64,000 nt of DNA from the NCBI GenBank assembly GCA_031280435.1, contig JAITGS010000010.1:1-64000 (forward strand), given 5' to 3'. Of the stretch, positions 1 through 9,800 are shown piece after piece. How positions within the stretch are numbered: position 1 is the stretch's first letter; every line of letters begins with the position of its first letter. The translations under genes and the position numbers were made by a program. This DNA is from Tannerellaceae bacterium (GTDB lineage: Bacteria > Bacteroidota > Bacteroidia > Bacteroidales > Tannerellaceae). The notes below the pieces were generated by a model, which saw only the letters and a list, made by a program, of their open reading frames with translations, made no database searches and was not told the DNA's origin.

Positions 1-52
1 GTTTATGGGAGGCAGAAACGGGCTTATAGTACACCATAATATATATATGTAG

Positions 53-499
53 ATGAAGGAGATAAACTGGAGGCGCAATGTCGCCCTGTTTCTTAGCGGT
101 CAGGCCGTTACGCTGTTCGGTTCGCAGCTTGTGACCTTCGCTATTATGTGGCATGTTGTGCTTGAAAGTCAGTCGGGCTCCGCCATGACGCTTTTTATTC
201 TGGCCGCCATGCTTCCAACGTTTTTTATGTCGCCATTTGGAGGCGTATTGGCGGATCGTTATAACAGGAAGCATCTGATAAACCTTGCCGACGGCGGTAT
301 TGCGCTGCTGACACTGGCCGTGGCTCTGCTTTATATGTCCGGGTACGATTCTATGTGGATATTGCTGGCTTGCAGCGCCTTTCGTGCCTTAGGTCAGGGC
401 ATACAGGTGCCCGCCGTGAGCGCATTCCTGCCCCGCATCCTAAAAGTAAAAGTTGCAGTGTGGTTTATGGGAAAAAGCATTCCGGTATTTGGCCTATAA
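53..499 (+). pseudogene. Truncated MFS transporter (N-terminal about 130 aa only)
   Basis: MFS N-terminus with FGGVLADRYNRKHLI motif and about 4 TM segments; homology-like sequence stops at about residue 129 and ends in an unrelated 19-aa tail. Confidence 0.75.
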
Positions 500-520
500 T
501 AAAACAATACGTACATTTGC
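488..520 (+). promoter_or_regulatory. Bacteroidetes-type promoter (TTTG-N20-TACATTTGC) for rpsU
   Basis: TTTG at 488-491 and TACATTTGC at 512-520, 66 nt before the rpsU ATG. Confidence 0.6.
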
Positions 521-585
521 GGCCATATTAAAAAATCAAATAAATAGTAATTCAATCAATAATTTTTAAAGTCAAGAAGTAATTT

Positions 586-777
586 ATGATCGTAGTCCCA
601 CTGAAAGAAGGCGAGAACATTGAGAAAGCGCTCAAGAAGTTTAAGAGAAAATTTGAGAAGACAGGAATTGTTAAGGAATTGCGCAGCCGTCAGGCGTTTG
701 CAAAGCCGTCGATTACAAAGCGCAAGCAAGTTATGAAAGCCATATATGTGCAACAGTTGCAGCGTTCGGAAGATTAG
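586..777 (+). CDS. rpsU: 30S ribosomal protein bS21
   Basis: 63 aa, MIVVPLKEGENIEKALKKFKRKFEKTG. Confidence 0.95.
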   Translation: MIVVPLKEGENIEKALKKFKRKFEKTGIVKELRSRQAFAKPSITKRKQVMKAIYVQQLQRSED

Positions 778-847
778 GAAAAATCCTTTTAGAGTTTGTT
801 AGTACGGAATCTATTACCTACATTCGTTGCTCAAACAGTGAAGTAAT

Positions 848-1780
848 ATGCAGCAGGTGATAGATTCTTTTTTATGCTACCTCAGAGAAGAGCGGAACTA
901 TTCGGTTCATACTCTCCTGTCATACGGCGAGGATCTGCGCCAGTTTGAGGATTACGCAAAAAATCATTACGATGGGGTTTTCAGCCCGGAGGTTATAGAC
1001 CGGGACATTGTCAGGAACTGGATAGTGTTCATGATGGAGCAGGATCTGGCGTCTTCGTCTATTAATCGTAAGCTTAGTGCGTTGAAGTCTTTCGTTAAGT
1101 TTCTTGTAAAGCAAGGTATCATGCAGTCTAATGTTCTTAGGTTTCTTAACGGTCCTAAGAAGAAGAGGCCTCTTCCATGCTTTGTTCGTGAAGCCGACAT
1201 GAATGACTTGCTCGACGCGGAAGCCGATGCCACCGACTTTGAAGGAGTACGCAATCGCTTGATTGTGGAGATGCTGTATGACACCGGGGTGAGATGCTCG
1301 GAGCTTGTTGGGCTCAAGAATACTGATATTAATTATGATAGCTCACTGCTTCGCATCAACGGCAAGAGAAATAAGCAGCGTCTGATCCCTTTCGGCCCCG
1401 TCCTGAAGGAACAGATGCTGGCTTATACGTCTATTCGCAAGCGCGAGGTTGGTATGGAGAGCGATATGTTTTTTGTCAGGAAGAATGGCCGAGGCGTCGG
1501 CACCTATACGGTGTATGCCATAGTGCACAAGCAGCTGCTGGAGATTCCGTCGCTGTCGAAGCGCAGCCCTCACGTATTACGACATTCGTTTGCAACCGGT
1601 ATGCTGAACAACGGCGCTACGCTGAACGCTATCAAAGAGCTCCTCGGGCATAGTGATCTGGCGTCGACCGGCGTTTATACGCATACGACATTTGAGGAAT
1701 TAAAAAAAGTGTATAATGCTCATCCGCGAGCGAAAAAAAAAGAGACTTATGGAAATAACAATTCAATCAATTCATTTTGA
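848..1780 (+). CDS. xerC: Tyrosine recombinase XerC/XerD family
   Basis: 310 aa; DTGVRCSELVGL, HVLRHSFATGMLNNGATLNAIKELLGHSDLASTGVYTHT catalytic signatures; located between rpsU and hpf. Confidence 0.9.
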   Translation: MQQVIDSFLCYLREERNYSVHTLLSYGEDLRQFEDYAKNHYDGVFSPEVIDRDIVRNWIVFMMEQDLASSSINRKLSALKSFVKFLVKQGIMQSNVLRFLNGPKKKRPLPCFVREADMNDLLDAEADATDFEGVRNRLIVEMLYDTGVRCSELVGLKNTDINYDSSLLRINGKRNKQRLIPFGPVLKEQMLAYTSIRKREVGMESDMFFVRKNGRGVGTYTVYAIVHKQLLEIPSLSKRSPHVLRHSFATGMLNNGATLNAIKELLGHSDLASTGVYTHTTFEELKKVYNAHPRAKKKETYGNNNSINSF

Positions 1781-2120
1781 TGCTACGGCTAAGCTGGAGG
1801 CATTTATTGAGAAGAAAGTATCCAAACTCGAGCACTTCTACGACGGTATTCCTACGGCCGAAGTTGTGCTGAAAGTGGTGAAGCCGGAAACGATTCAGAA
1901 CAAAAACGCTTCGATTAAGCTTAAGATCAAGCACGGCGATCTCTTTGCCGACAAGACGAACGATAGCTTTGAGGGCGCTATCGACGACTGCGTTGAGGCT
2001 TTGTCTAAGCAATTGTCGAAGTACAAAACCAAAAGCGTATCTAAAAAGAAGAAACACGAACCGGAGGATTTTATAGACACTACCGACGAGGATACAGACT
2101 CAATTATGGATGATATTTGA
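1749..2120 (+). CDS. hpf: Ribosome hibernation promoting factor (HPF/RaiA/YfiA)
   Basis: MEITIQSIHFDATAKLEAFIEKKVSKLEHF; start moved to the internal ATG. Confidence 0.88.
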   Translation: MEITIQSIHFDATAKLEAFIEKKVSKLEHFYDGIPTAEVVLKVVKPETIQNKNASIKLKIKHGDLFADKTNDSFEGAIDDCVEALSKQLSKYKTKSVSKKKKHEPEDFIDTTDEDTDSIMDDI

Positions 2121-2180
2121 GGTATTACCAAAATATTGCTTGACGGTTTTGGAGATATAAGATTTATTGTTTAAGTTTGC

Positions 2181-2217
2181 AGCCGTTTCGCTCAAAAAAC
2201 GAAGCGGCTGTATTTTT
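2181..2217 (+). terminator. Hairpin between hpf and tRNA-Thr
   Basis: AGCCGTTTCG...CGAAGCGGCT followed by a T-rich run. Confidence 0.5.
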
Positions 2218-2291
2218 GCCTCTTTAGCTCAGTTGGCCAGAGCACGTGATTTGTAATCTCGGGGTCGTTGGTTCGAATCCGACAAGAGGCT
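2218..2291 (+). tRNA. tRNA-Thr (TGT)
   Basis: GCCTCTT acceptor paired with AAGAGGC; anticodon loop TTTGTAA; GGTTCGAATCC T-arm. Confidence 0.9.
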
Positions 2292-2306
2292 CGAAAGAAA
2301 AAGCAA

Positions 2307-2389
2307 GGGCAGTTACCAGAGTGGCCAAATGGGGCTGACTGTAACTCAGCTGACTTACGTCTTCGGTGGTTCGAATCCATCACTGCCCA
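2307..2389 (+). tRNA. tRNA-Tyr (GTA)
   Basis: GGGCAGT/ACTGCCC acceptor, long variable arm, CTGTAAC loop. Confidence 0.93.
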
Positions 2390-2429
2390 CTTCTTTTTTC
2401 CGGAGTTCATTTAAGAAACGGTAGAACAT

Positions 2430-2502
2430 GCGGAAGTAGCTCAGTCGATAGAGCATTAGCCTTCCAAGCTGAGGGTCGCGGGTTTGAGCCCCGTCTTCCG
2501 CT
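2430..2502 (+). tRNA. tRNA-Gly (TCC)
   Basis: GCGGAAG/CTTCCGC acceptor, CTTCCAA loop; CCA follows. Confidence 0.93.
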
Positions 2503-2534
2503 CCATCAAACAAAGTTTTTTAATTGCGGATGTA

Positions 2535-2572
2535 GCGCTCCCTTAATCGGTTGATTGAGGGGGCGCTTTTTT
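2535..2572 (+). terminator. Rho-independent terminator after tRNA-Gly
   Basis: GCGCTCCCTTAATC-GGTT-GATTGAGGGGGCGC then TTTTTT; 14-bp stem. Confidence 0.8.
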
Positions 2573-2655
2573 ATGTAGTCGCCGAATGTCGGCGCGGATA
2601 ACCGTCGCTTGCTGTTAGCGGAATCATGCGGGGCGGGGGCAGGTTCGGGAGAGCA

Positions 2656-5166
2656 TCAGGGTGCGGCTCTTTCCGGAACGGCTTCGGCTTCGGGCATGGT
2701 TCTGGGAAGTCTGAAGGTTGTGCCGGATTTGTTGCTGAAGTAGAGGTAGGAGACCGAGGGCTGCCGTCCGTGGCCGTCGGCCCATATTGCATAGAAGTCG
2801 GGGTGAGCGTTTATAGGTCGGCGAACGTAGGTGTGGTTCCGGGGGCTGTCCTTTGTTAGCTGTCGCTCCAATTGCCAGCTCTTGCCGCCATCTTGGCTTG
2901 CCCAGATCGCTACTTCTCCTCCGGGATTATATTTTTGAGGGCCCTGTATTGCAGGCGCAATTACTTTTATTTCGGTTGGAGATTCGAAATAGATGGAGCC
3001 CATATCGTAATTATTGTCGGATGTGGTGACTATGCTGTGCTCCCAAGCGTTCCGGTATTGGAACAGGCGCCATTGTCGGGGAGCGTTCTCGGGGCCGGGC
3101 TGATAGCCTCGGCTTGTGACTACCATTATGGCAGGCTCGGCTTTGGAGTTCAGGGCGATGTCGAGCAGATAACAATTCAGTCCGGGAGTTGTGAAGTCGT
3201 GCACCAGCGCCGGATTATTAATTTGCGTCAGCGGAAGGCTAACCTCCTCTCCGGAGCGGGTTTTCCAGCTCCGGCCGAAATCCGAGGACTCAAGGTAGTA
3301 GAGGTTGGTGCGATAGTTCAGGCCTTTCGCCTGGGGATGATAGTCGAAGGCGATGCAGACCTTTCCGTCGGCTTCGGCGCTCACCTGATAGTGTCCTTTG
3401 TCGATATAGGCTATCACTTTCCATTCGTTCCAGCGCACTCCGTCTCGACTTGTGTTAAAGCCAATCACTCTGTTGCCCTTATCATATTTGGTGAACATGG
3501 CGATAAAACCTTTGCCCTTGACGTGATATACCTGGAAGTAAGAAAAGTTGGTGAAGGGCTGTTCGCGACCGTCTATCACTTCGGTGGGATGTATTGTTTC
3601 AAACTCGCTAATATCATAGGCTCTTTTACTTTTATGGATATAAGACGGACGTGTAATGCCGTGCGATGTCGAGAATATCCATACGAATCCTTTGTCATCT
3701 ACGGAAATCACGGGATTATCATGGGCGTCGGTCGTATTTTTGTCCAGCAGGATTGTTGGGCGGGCCACTTTACCGCTACGATGGTCATAATATGAAACAT
3801 TGTGATAGAGAGTGGAATTTGTATCGTCTGTACCTCCGAAGCAGAAAAAGGTTTTGTCTACGGCCTTGCAGTAGATTGCAAACGGACGGTGATTGGCCGG
3901 ATAGGTTGCCAGGCCTCCGCTGTATTTGTAAACATATTCATCGTTGGAGGCCTGATTCATGTACCATATACCTTTAAATCCGTCGGCTTTGGTTTGGAGG
4001 ATTGTTGCCTGGGCGCTATTGCCGTCGGTCTGTATAAAGCCTATGCGCTTAAGGGCATAGGCGCACCAGATGAGCGGAGCCTGCCCGTGCAGGTCGCCTG
4101 TGATTCGGGGGCGGTCAAGGTAATATTGATAATCATTTTTGATGTTGGTGCCGGCACACACATCCGTTATTTCGTCCTCATTATTGATATATGTGACCAA
4201 AGCGAGCCAGGCTTTACGCGCCGCCGCTCCATAGAGCTTCGCGTCGAGCCAGCCGCTCTTAACGCCGGTTATGAAGGCATAGGCGAACATTCCCGTGCAG
4301 GAGCTCTCTTTCCAGGCCCTGTTATCGTCAACCAGTTGACGCCACATGCCATCTTCGGCCTGATAAGCCAGCAGCGTGGCCATCATTTTACGGTATGCTT
4401 CCATAATTACAGCTCTGTTTGGATTATCTCCCGGCAGCATCCGCAGTATCTCGGCCATCCCGACGGCCATCCATCCGTTACCCCTTCCCCAGAAAAAAGG
4501 TGTGGTAGGCGAATGATGGAAGAGGCCATTAGGCCGTTGTATTTCCTTCAGATACAGAACCATTTCGGCTGCGGCCCGGTCGATGTACTTCCTGTCGCCC
4601 GTTGCTAAGTAGGCCTGCGCCTGCACAGCCGTAATCATAAACATATCGTCTATCCATATACGAGTTTGCCAGGAAAATCCCTTGTCGGCCCATGCTTTTT
4701 CCTCCGGCTTGGCATCCGCAGGCGCCTCCCACTGCGTGTCGGCATAAAGCAGGCCAAGGTCGCGATACATAGTCTCCTTATTTTTTTGATATATAGCTAA
4801 GGGAATGGCGCCGAACACATTATTATCTACGTGATTAGGCTTGGGCTGCAAATGCCTTTCGGAGGAAAACAGCGGCCGGAAGCGCATCAGCAGCCTGTCA
4901 TACAAATCGCCGTTGGCCGTTGCATCTGCAAACCACAGGCCGCCGAGCCAGGCGCAAACGTCGGGGTAGGTTATCTGGGCAGGCGGCGTCTCCCATTTTG
5001 TCACACCATAGCGCGAGTGGGGAGACGCAAGGTATTTATTGATAATTCGCAGGCCGATTTCGTCCGGCGAGCTGCCTTTTGGGAAATCCTTCAGGTTATA
5101 ATCCTGAGCGTTCATACTTATTGTGCCAAAGGCAAATAGAAGTGCAAAAAATAAAATATTCTTCAT
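2656..5166 (-). CDS. Two-domain secreted enzyme: GH105-like unsaturated glucuronyl/rhamnogalacturonyl hydrolase fused to a BNR-type beta-propeller
   Basis: Signal peptide MKNILFFALLFAFGTISMNAQ; GH105-like HVDNNVFGAIPLA, WIDDMFMITAVQAQAY, FFWGRGNGWMAVGMAEIL; C-terminal half with BNR_4-like PTILLDKNTTDAHDNPVISVDDKGFVWIF. Confidence 0.75.
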   Translation of the reverse strand: MKNILFFALLFAFGTISMNAQDYNLKDFPKGSSPDEIGLRIINKYLASPHSRYGVTKWETPPAQITYPDVCAWLGGLWFADATANGDLYDRLLMRFRPLFSSERHLQPKPNHVDNNVFGAIPLAIYQKNKETMYRDLGLLYADTQWEAPADAKPEEKAWADKGFSWQTRIWIDDMFMITAVQAQAYLATGDRKYIDRAAAEMVLYLKEIQRPNGLFHHSPTTPFFWGRGNGWMAVGMAEILRMLPGDNPNRAVIMEAYRKMMATLLAYQAEDGMWRQLVDDNRAWKESSCTGMFAYAFITGVKSGWLDAKLYGAAARKAWLALVTYINNEDEITDVCAGTNIKNDYQYYLDRPRITGDLHGQAPLIWCAYALKRIGFIQTDGNSAQATILQTKADGFKGIWYMNQASNDEYVYKYSGGLATYPANHRPFAIYCKAVDKTFFCFGGTDDTNSTLYHNVSYYDHRSGKVARPTILLDKNTTDAHDNPVISVDDKGFVWIFSTSHGITRPSYIHKSKRAYDISEFETIHPTEVIDGREQPFTNFSYFQVYHVKGKGFIAMFTKYDKGNRVIGFNTSRDGVRWNEWKVIAYIDKGHYQVSAEADGKVCIAFDYHPQAKGLNYRTNLYYLESSDFGRSWKTRSGEEVSLPLTQINNPALVHDFTTPGLNCYLLDIALNSKAEPAIMVVTSRGYQPGPENAPRQWRLFQYRNAWEHSIVTTSDNNYDMGSIYFESPTEIKVIAPAIQGPQKYNPGGEVAIWASQDGGKSWQLERQLTKDSPRNHTYVRRPINAHPDFYAIWADGHGRQPSVSYLYFSNKSGTTFRLPRTMPEAEAVPERAAP

Positions 5167-5269
5167 GGCATATTGTTTTTTTATCCTGAAAAGGATGTGC
5201 GTTAATGGGCTAAAAGTACTCATTCCTCCGGGATTAAATTTTCCTTGCGTATAACCTCCGGGCCGGCTT

Positions 5270-6240
5270 CACTATTTCCGTCGCAAGCCAAACTAACGTC
5301 GGTTTGGCTCAAATATTCTATCCGCAAGCAAAACCGACGCAAGTTTGGCGCCATGTTTTATACGCGGGCCAAACCGACGCAAGTTTGGCCCAAAATTTAT
5401 TTCCGCAAGCCAAACCGACCTTAGTTTGGCTCAAAATTTATTTCCGCGGGCAAAACCGATGTTAGTTTTTTATCAATTCTATTTTTTCGGGCAAAACTGA
5501 TGTTAGTTTTGCTCAAAAAAATTTTCCGCGGGCAAAACTGATGTCGGTTTTGCTCAAAAAAATTTCCGCAAGCCAAACTGACGTCAGGCTGGCGCCAGGT
5601 TTCTTCCGTAAGCAAAACCGACGTCAGGCTGGCGCCAGGTTTCTTCCGTAAGCAAAACTGACGTCAGGCTGGCGTCAATTTTCTTCCGCAAGCCAAACTG
5701 ACGTCAGGCTGGCGTCAATTTTCTTCCGCAAGCCAAACCGACGTCAGGCTGGCGTCAATTTTCTTCCGTAAGCAAAACCGACGTCAGGCTGGCGCCGAGT
5801 TTCTTCCGCAAGCCAAACCGACGTCGGTTTGGCTCAAAATTTATTTCCGCGGGCAAAACCGATGTTAGTTTTTTATCAATTTTATTTTTTCGGGCAAAAC
5901 TGATGTTAGTTTTGCTCAAAAAAATTTTCCGCGGGCAAAACCGATGTTAGTTTTTTATCAATTCTATTTTTTCGGGCAAAACTGATGTTAGTTTTGCTTA
6001 AAAAAATTTTCCGCGAGCAAAACTGATGTCGGTTTTGCTCAAAAAAATTTTCCGCGAGCAAAACTGACGTCGGTTTGCCTCCAAAAAAATTTCCGCAGGC
6101 CGGCCCGACGTCAGGCTGGCGCCAGGTTTCTTCCGCAAGCAAAACTAACGTCGGTTTTACTCAAATTTTCTTAGTGGAGCCAAACTGACGTCGGTTTGGC
6201 TTTGATTTTTTCCGCGGGCCAAACCGATGCAAGGCTGACC
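5270..6240. repeat. Array R1: about 24 tandem 40-41-bp units with palindromic core AGCCAAACCGACGTCGGTTTGGCT and TTTTCCGCAAGC-type linker
   Basis: Core starts at 5541, 5581, 5621, 5661, 5701, 5741, 5781, 5821 etc.; unit-by-unit alignment by eye. Confidence 0.92.
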
Positions 6241-6380
6241 ATCAAAATCTCTTTCCGGGAGCTGTTACGGGGGGCGGAAGGCGACTAAAAGGGCCGGCGG
6301 CGGCTTGTCACCACATATTATTATATACAGAAAATATGCCGCAGGCAAAAAATGCCCTGAAAAGCCCTGCGCCTATGGAG

Positions 6381-6411
6381 TTTGACTATTCAACTCATTT
6401 CATACCTTTGC
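6381..6411 (+). promoter_or_regulatory. Bacteroidetes-type promoter TTTG-N18-TACCTTTGC
   Basis: TTTG 6381-6384, TACCTTTGC 6403-6411, upstream of the ORF at 6446. Confidence 0.65.
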
Positions 6412-6445
6412 AGCAGTTCAAATTATATTATAAAACCTGTTTATT

Positions 6446-6796
6446 ATGAACAACATGTACAAATGCTGCATTTATTGCGGCGCAGAACTTTACAGAGACG
6501 AAAGCCGGTGCAGATATTGCCGAAAATGGCAAAACAAGTTTGACGACAGCTATGACGAACCGCCCCGTTACGACGATCGTTATGAGAATCTCGACAGCTA
6601 TTCCGACTTGGATTGCGACAGGGATTGCGAGCCTGATTATCAGTGTCGGAACCATTCGCGCTATTCCGGCTGCGACTCTTATCCCCCGGAGGGGCAGAAT
6701 TTCCGGGCGGCGGGCCGACAGATGTCGGGCGTAGAGATAGGGGCTATCGTTGTGGTTGTTGCGCTCGTGGGCCTGATTATATCCTTGCTGCTCTGA
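6446..6796 (+). CDS. Zinc-ribbon protein with C-terminal transmembrane anchor
   Basis: CCIYCGAELYRDESRCRYCRKW double CxxC; C-terminal hydrophobic GAIVVVVALVGLIISLLL. Confidence 0.7.
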   Translation: MNNMYKCCIYCGAELYRDESRCRYCRKWQNKFDDSYDEPPRYDDRYENLDSYSDLDCDRDCEPDYQCRNHSRYSGCDSYPPEGQNFRAAGRQMSGVEIGAIVVVVALVGLIISLLL

Positions 6797-6832
6797 CCGA
6801 TTTTTTTTTACAACAAGCCCAATTAAACGCCA

Positions 6833-9800
6833 TTGGGAAGGCTATCCTATAAAAAGTTCTCCCGCCGGACGAAGCGACTGCTACTGCTCTGTTTGGCGCC
6901 TGCCGCCATTATTTTTATGGCGGTTTTGATTTTGTTTGTGCCTCCGGTTCAGAACTATATGCTGAAGCAGGCGCTGCGCTATGCGGGTCGTAAGGCGGGG
7001 CTGGAACTTGCGGCCGACAGGCTTAGGCTCCGGCTCCCCTGCGAGCTCAGCGTCGAGAACCTCAGAGCCTCGGCTCCCGGGGCCGATTCGCTGCTGAGTT
7101 TGCAGTCGCTGAGGCTTGGCTTGCGGCCTTCGCTTTCTATGGGCAAGAGGCTTGCTGTCGAGAGGCTTGAGATGCTAGGGTTGTCTATAAATTCCGGGGC
7201 TTATGTGTCCGGAACTTATGTTTATGGTCGATTGGACAGTTTGAGCCTGAGTGGATTTGTCGACTTTAAGACGGGCCATGCCGATGCCGATGCGGTGGAA
7301 TTATCGGGTGCAAATGTTTTGGTTGAGGCTTATCCGTCGCCTGATACTACAAATTCGGAGGCTTCGGCCTGGACTGTCAGGCTTGGGCGCTTGCTTTTCA
7401 GTCGCACGGTGGCGGAGCTGCGGTTGCCGGCCGACAGCCTTGGTTTGTATGCGTTTATTCCGCGGGCAGAGGTGCGGGAAATTAATTTGGGGTTGGCGGC
7501 TTCGCTATACGCTGCGGCGAGTGTGGCTGTAAGCGATGCGGCCGTTGCTGTGGAAAGCGGTTCGGGCCGGGCGGCTTCGGGTTTCGATTGGCGTCACATC
7601 GAGCTGACGGAGCTGAATATGAGGCTGGATTCGGTTGAATATCTGGCCGGTGCTATGCAGGGTCAGCTTAGCTCGCTGTCGGTTTCCGAGCGGTCGGGTT
7701 TGCAGATTAGTTCGCTCAGCGCGCGGGCCCGTTCGGACAGCGCAGGGGCGGATTTGTCCGAATTTGAGCTCCGCACGGCACATTCGTCGCTCAGCCTTCA
7801 GGCTCGGATTCCTTCGGATGCCCTGAGTGCGGAGCCGGTCGGCAGCTTAGAGGCGCGGCTGTCGGCATCGGTGGGCAAGGCCGATTTGCCTTTTTTTGTC
7901 CTGCCCTCAGGCGATTTTGAGGCCCGCTATCCCGATAGCCCGCTTCGTATAGAGTTGGAGGCCAAAGGCAATAGCCGCTCGGTGGAGATTCCCCGGCTTC
8001 AGCTTAACCTGGCCGGGGCATTGCGCCTGCATGCCTGGGGAGCCATAGCCCGGCCACTCGACAGCCTTCGGCGCTCGGCTCGCCTCCGGCTGTCGTCGCG
8101 CGTGTATCAGCCTGGGCTCGACGTGACGGGCGAGCTCGATTACAGGCGTCGGACAGCCGGCGTCGAGCTCTCGCTGAGCGATGCGGCCAGGGCGCATCTG
8201 AGTGCGAGCTTCGGCCTTGCGGATGATAGCTATTCGGTTTTTTTGCAGGTCGACAGCTTGGTTCCGGCCGGCTTCACGGCCTTCGATTCGGCCGCCTTCG
8301 TTTCCGCCGTGCTGCGTGCGCAGGGGCATGGCTTCGATTTTTTTGCCGATTCCACGGTTGCCAATCTGCGCGGCCGAATCAATGAGCTTAGGTACGCTAA
8401 CAGTCGCTTGGGGCCTGTAAGATTCAGGGCTTCGCTGGTCAATCATAAGGCAGAGCTCGAAATGGAAAGCGATGATCCGGTTGCGAAGATGGACTTCAGC
8501 TTCATCGGCAGCCTTAGTCGCAATCGGATGACGGGCATGCTAAGCGGCAATGTCGACAGCCTCGACCTGTATGCGCTCCGCCTGACGGAGGCTCCTTTCT
8601 CCACTTCCTTCCAGATATTTGCCGAAGCCGAAAGCGACCTGGGCGTAAGGCACGGGGCCGACGTCACGCTCGGAAACTGGGAGCTCAACCTTGCCGGCAG
8701 CCCTTTCCGGGCAAAAACCCTAACGCTCAAAGCTCATTCGGATGCCGACACCACCGACATCAGCTTCAATGCGGGCGACCTGGGGGTTAGGCTGAGCGGC
8801 GGCTACGGGATTGAAGCGCTGGCAGGTCGGGCCGGACGTCTGGCTGAGGCCGTCGGCCGCAGGATGCGCACGGATTCGGCCGTCCGACTCAGCTCCGTGC
8901 AGCCGCTCTTCCCCGCCATGTCGCTGTCCGTGCATGCCGGTAAGGACAATCCGCTGCACGCGGCTTTGCGCCGCAATAACATTGAGTTCGACAGCTTCAG
9001 CCTCGAGCTGAGCTCTTCGCCCTCAGAGGGGCTCAGCGGCTCGGCCGGGCTGTTCGCTCTCTATCGCGATACTCTGCGCATAGATACTCTGCGCGCCAAG
9101 ATCGTTCCGGACGGCCGGGGCCTTACTTTCGGAGCCGAGGTTCTGAAAAACCGCTTCCTGAGGCAAACGCCCTTCACTGCTCGGCTTCAAGGCAGCCTGC
9201 GGGATGAATATGCAGAGGCCGAAGTGATGTATACTAATCACCGGGCTGCTACCGGGCTGCATCTCGGATTGCGGGCGGCCAAAACTCCGCAGGGCTTCCT
9301 GCTGAACTTTTTCCCCGACACTGCTGTTATCGCCTTCAACGCTTTCGCTCTGAACAGTAACAACAGCCTGCTTTTTAAGAGCATCCGGAACATAGAAGCC
9401 AACCTGCGATTCTCCGGAGCCAATAACAGCCTGCTGTGGATTCACTCTACGAAAGACAGCGCGACCGCCCCCTACCCCGTCCTCCGCGCCGAGCTCAGCA
9501 ATATTCCTCTGGGAGTGATTACGCGCGGATTCATCAGCCTGCCGTCGCTGGAAGGCTCGGCCAGCGCGGATTTTCAGTACATGCCCACAAGCGAATCGTT
9601 TACGGTGGCAGGCGAAGTTCATGTAGACAATCTCAGCTACGAAGGCGGCCGCGTAGGCGAGCTGATGCTCAACGGCACTTATATTCCTCTGGCCGGGAAT
9701 ACGCATGAGGTGGATTTGCATTTTTTCCGTAACATGAACGAGGTTAGCTCCGCCCTTGCAGTATACGACCCCGGGCGCGACAGGCTCAGCGGCTCGCTTC

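Noticed and set aside
1-472. 10-bp direct repeat GTTTATGGGA flanking the MFS fragment as target-site duplication
   Set aside because: Only 10 bp, no transposase or inverted ends between the copies; could be chance. Mentioned only as a minor note in the MFS finding.
848-1780. xerC-like gene as a phage or island integrase
   Set aside because: It sits in the housekeeping rpsU-xerC-hpf context and lacks island features despite nearby tRNAs.
2872-3795. 307-aa plus-strand ORF (and 268-aa ORF 3802-4608)
   Set aside because: Antisense to the GH105-BNR gene; no family resemblance; long antisense ORFs are expected in GC-rich coding sequence.
5270-6240. CRISPR array
   Set aside because: Units repeat end to end with no unique spacers, unit length is 40-41 bp including the linker, and there are no cas genes in the window.
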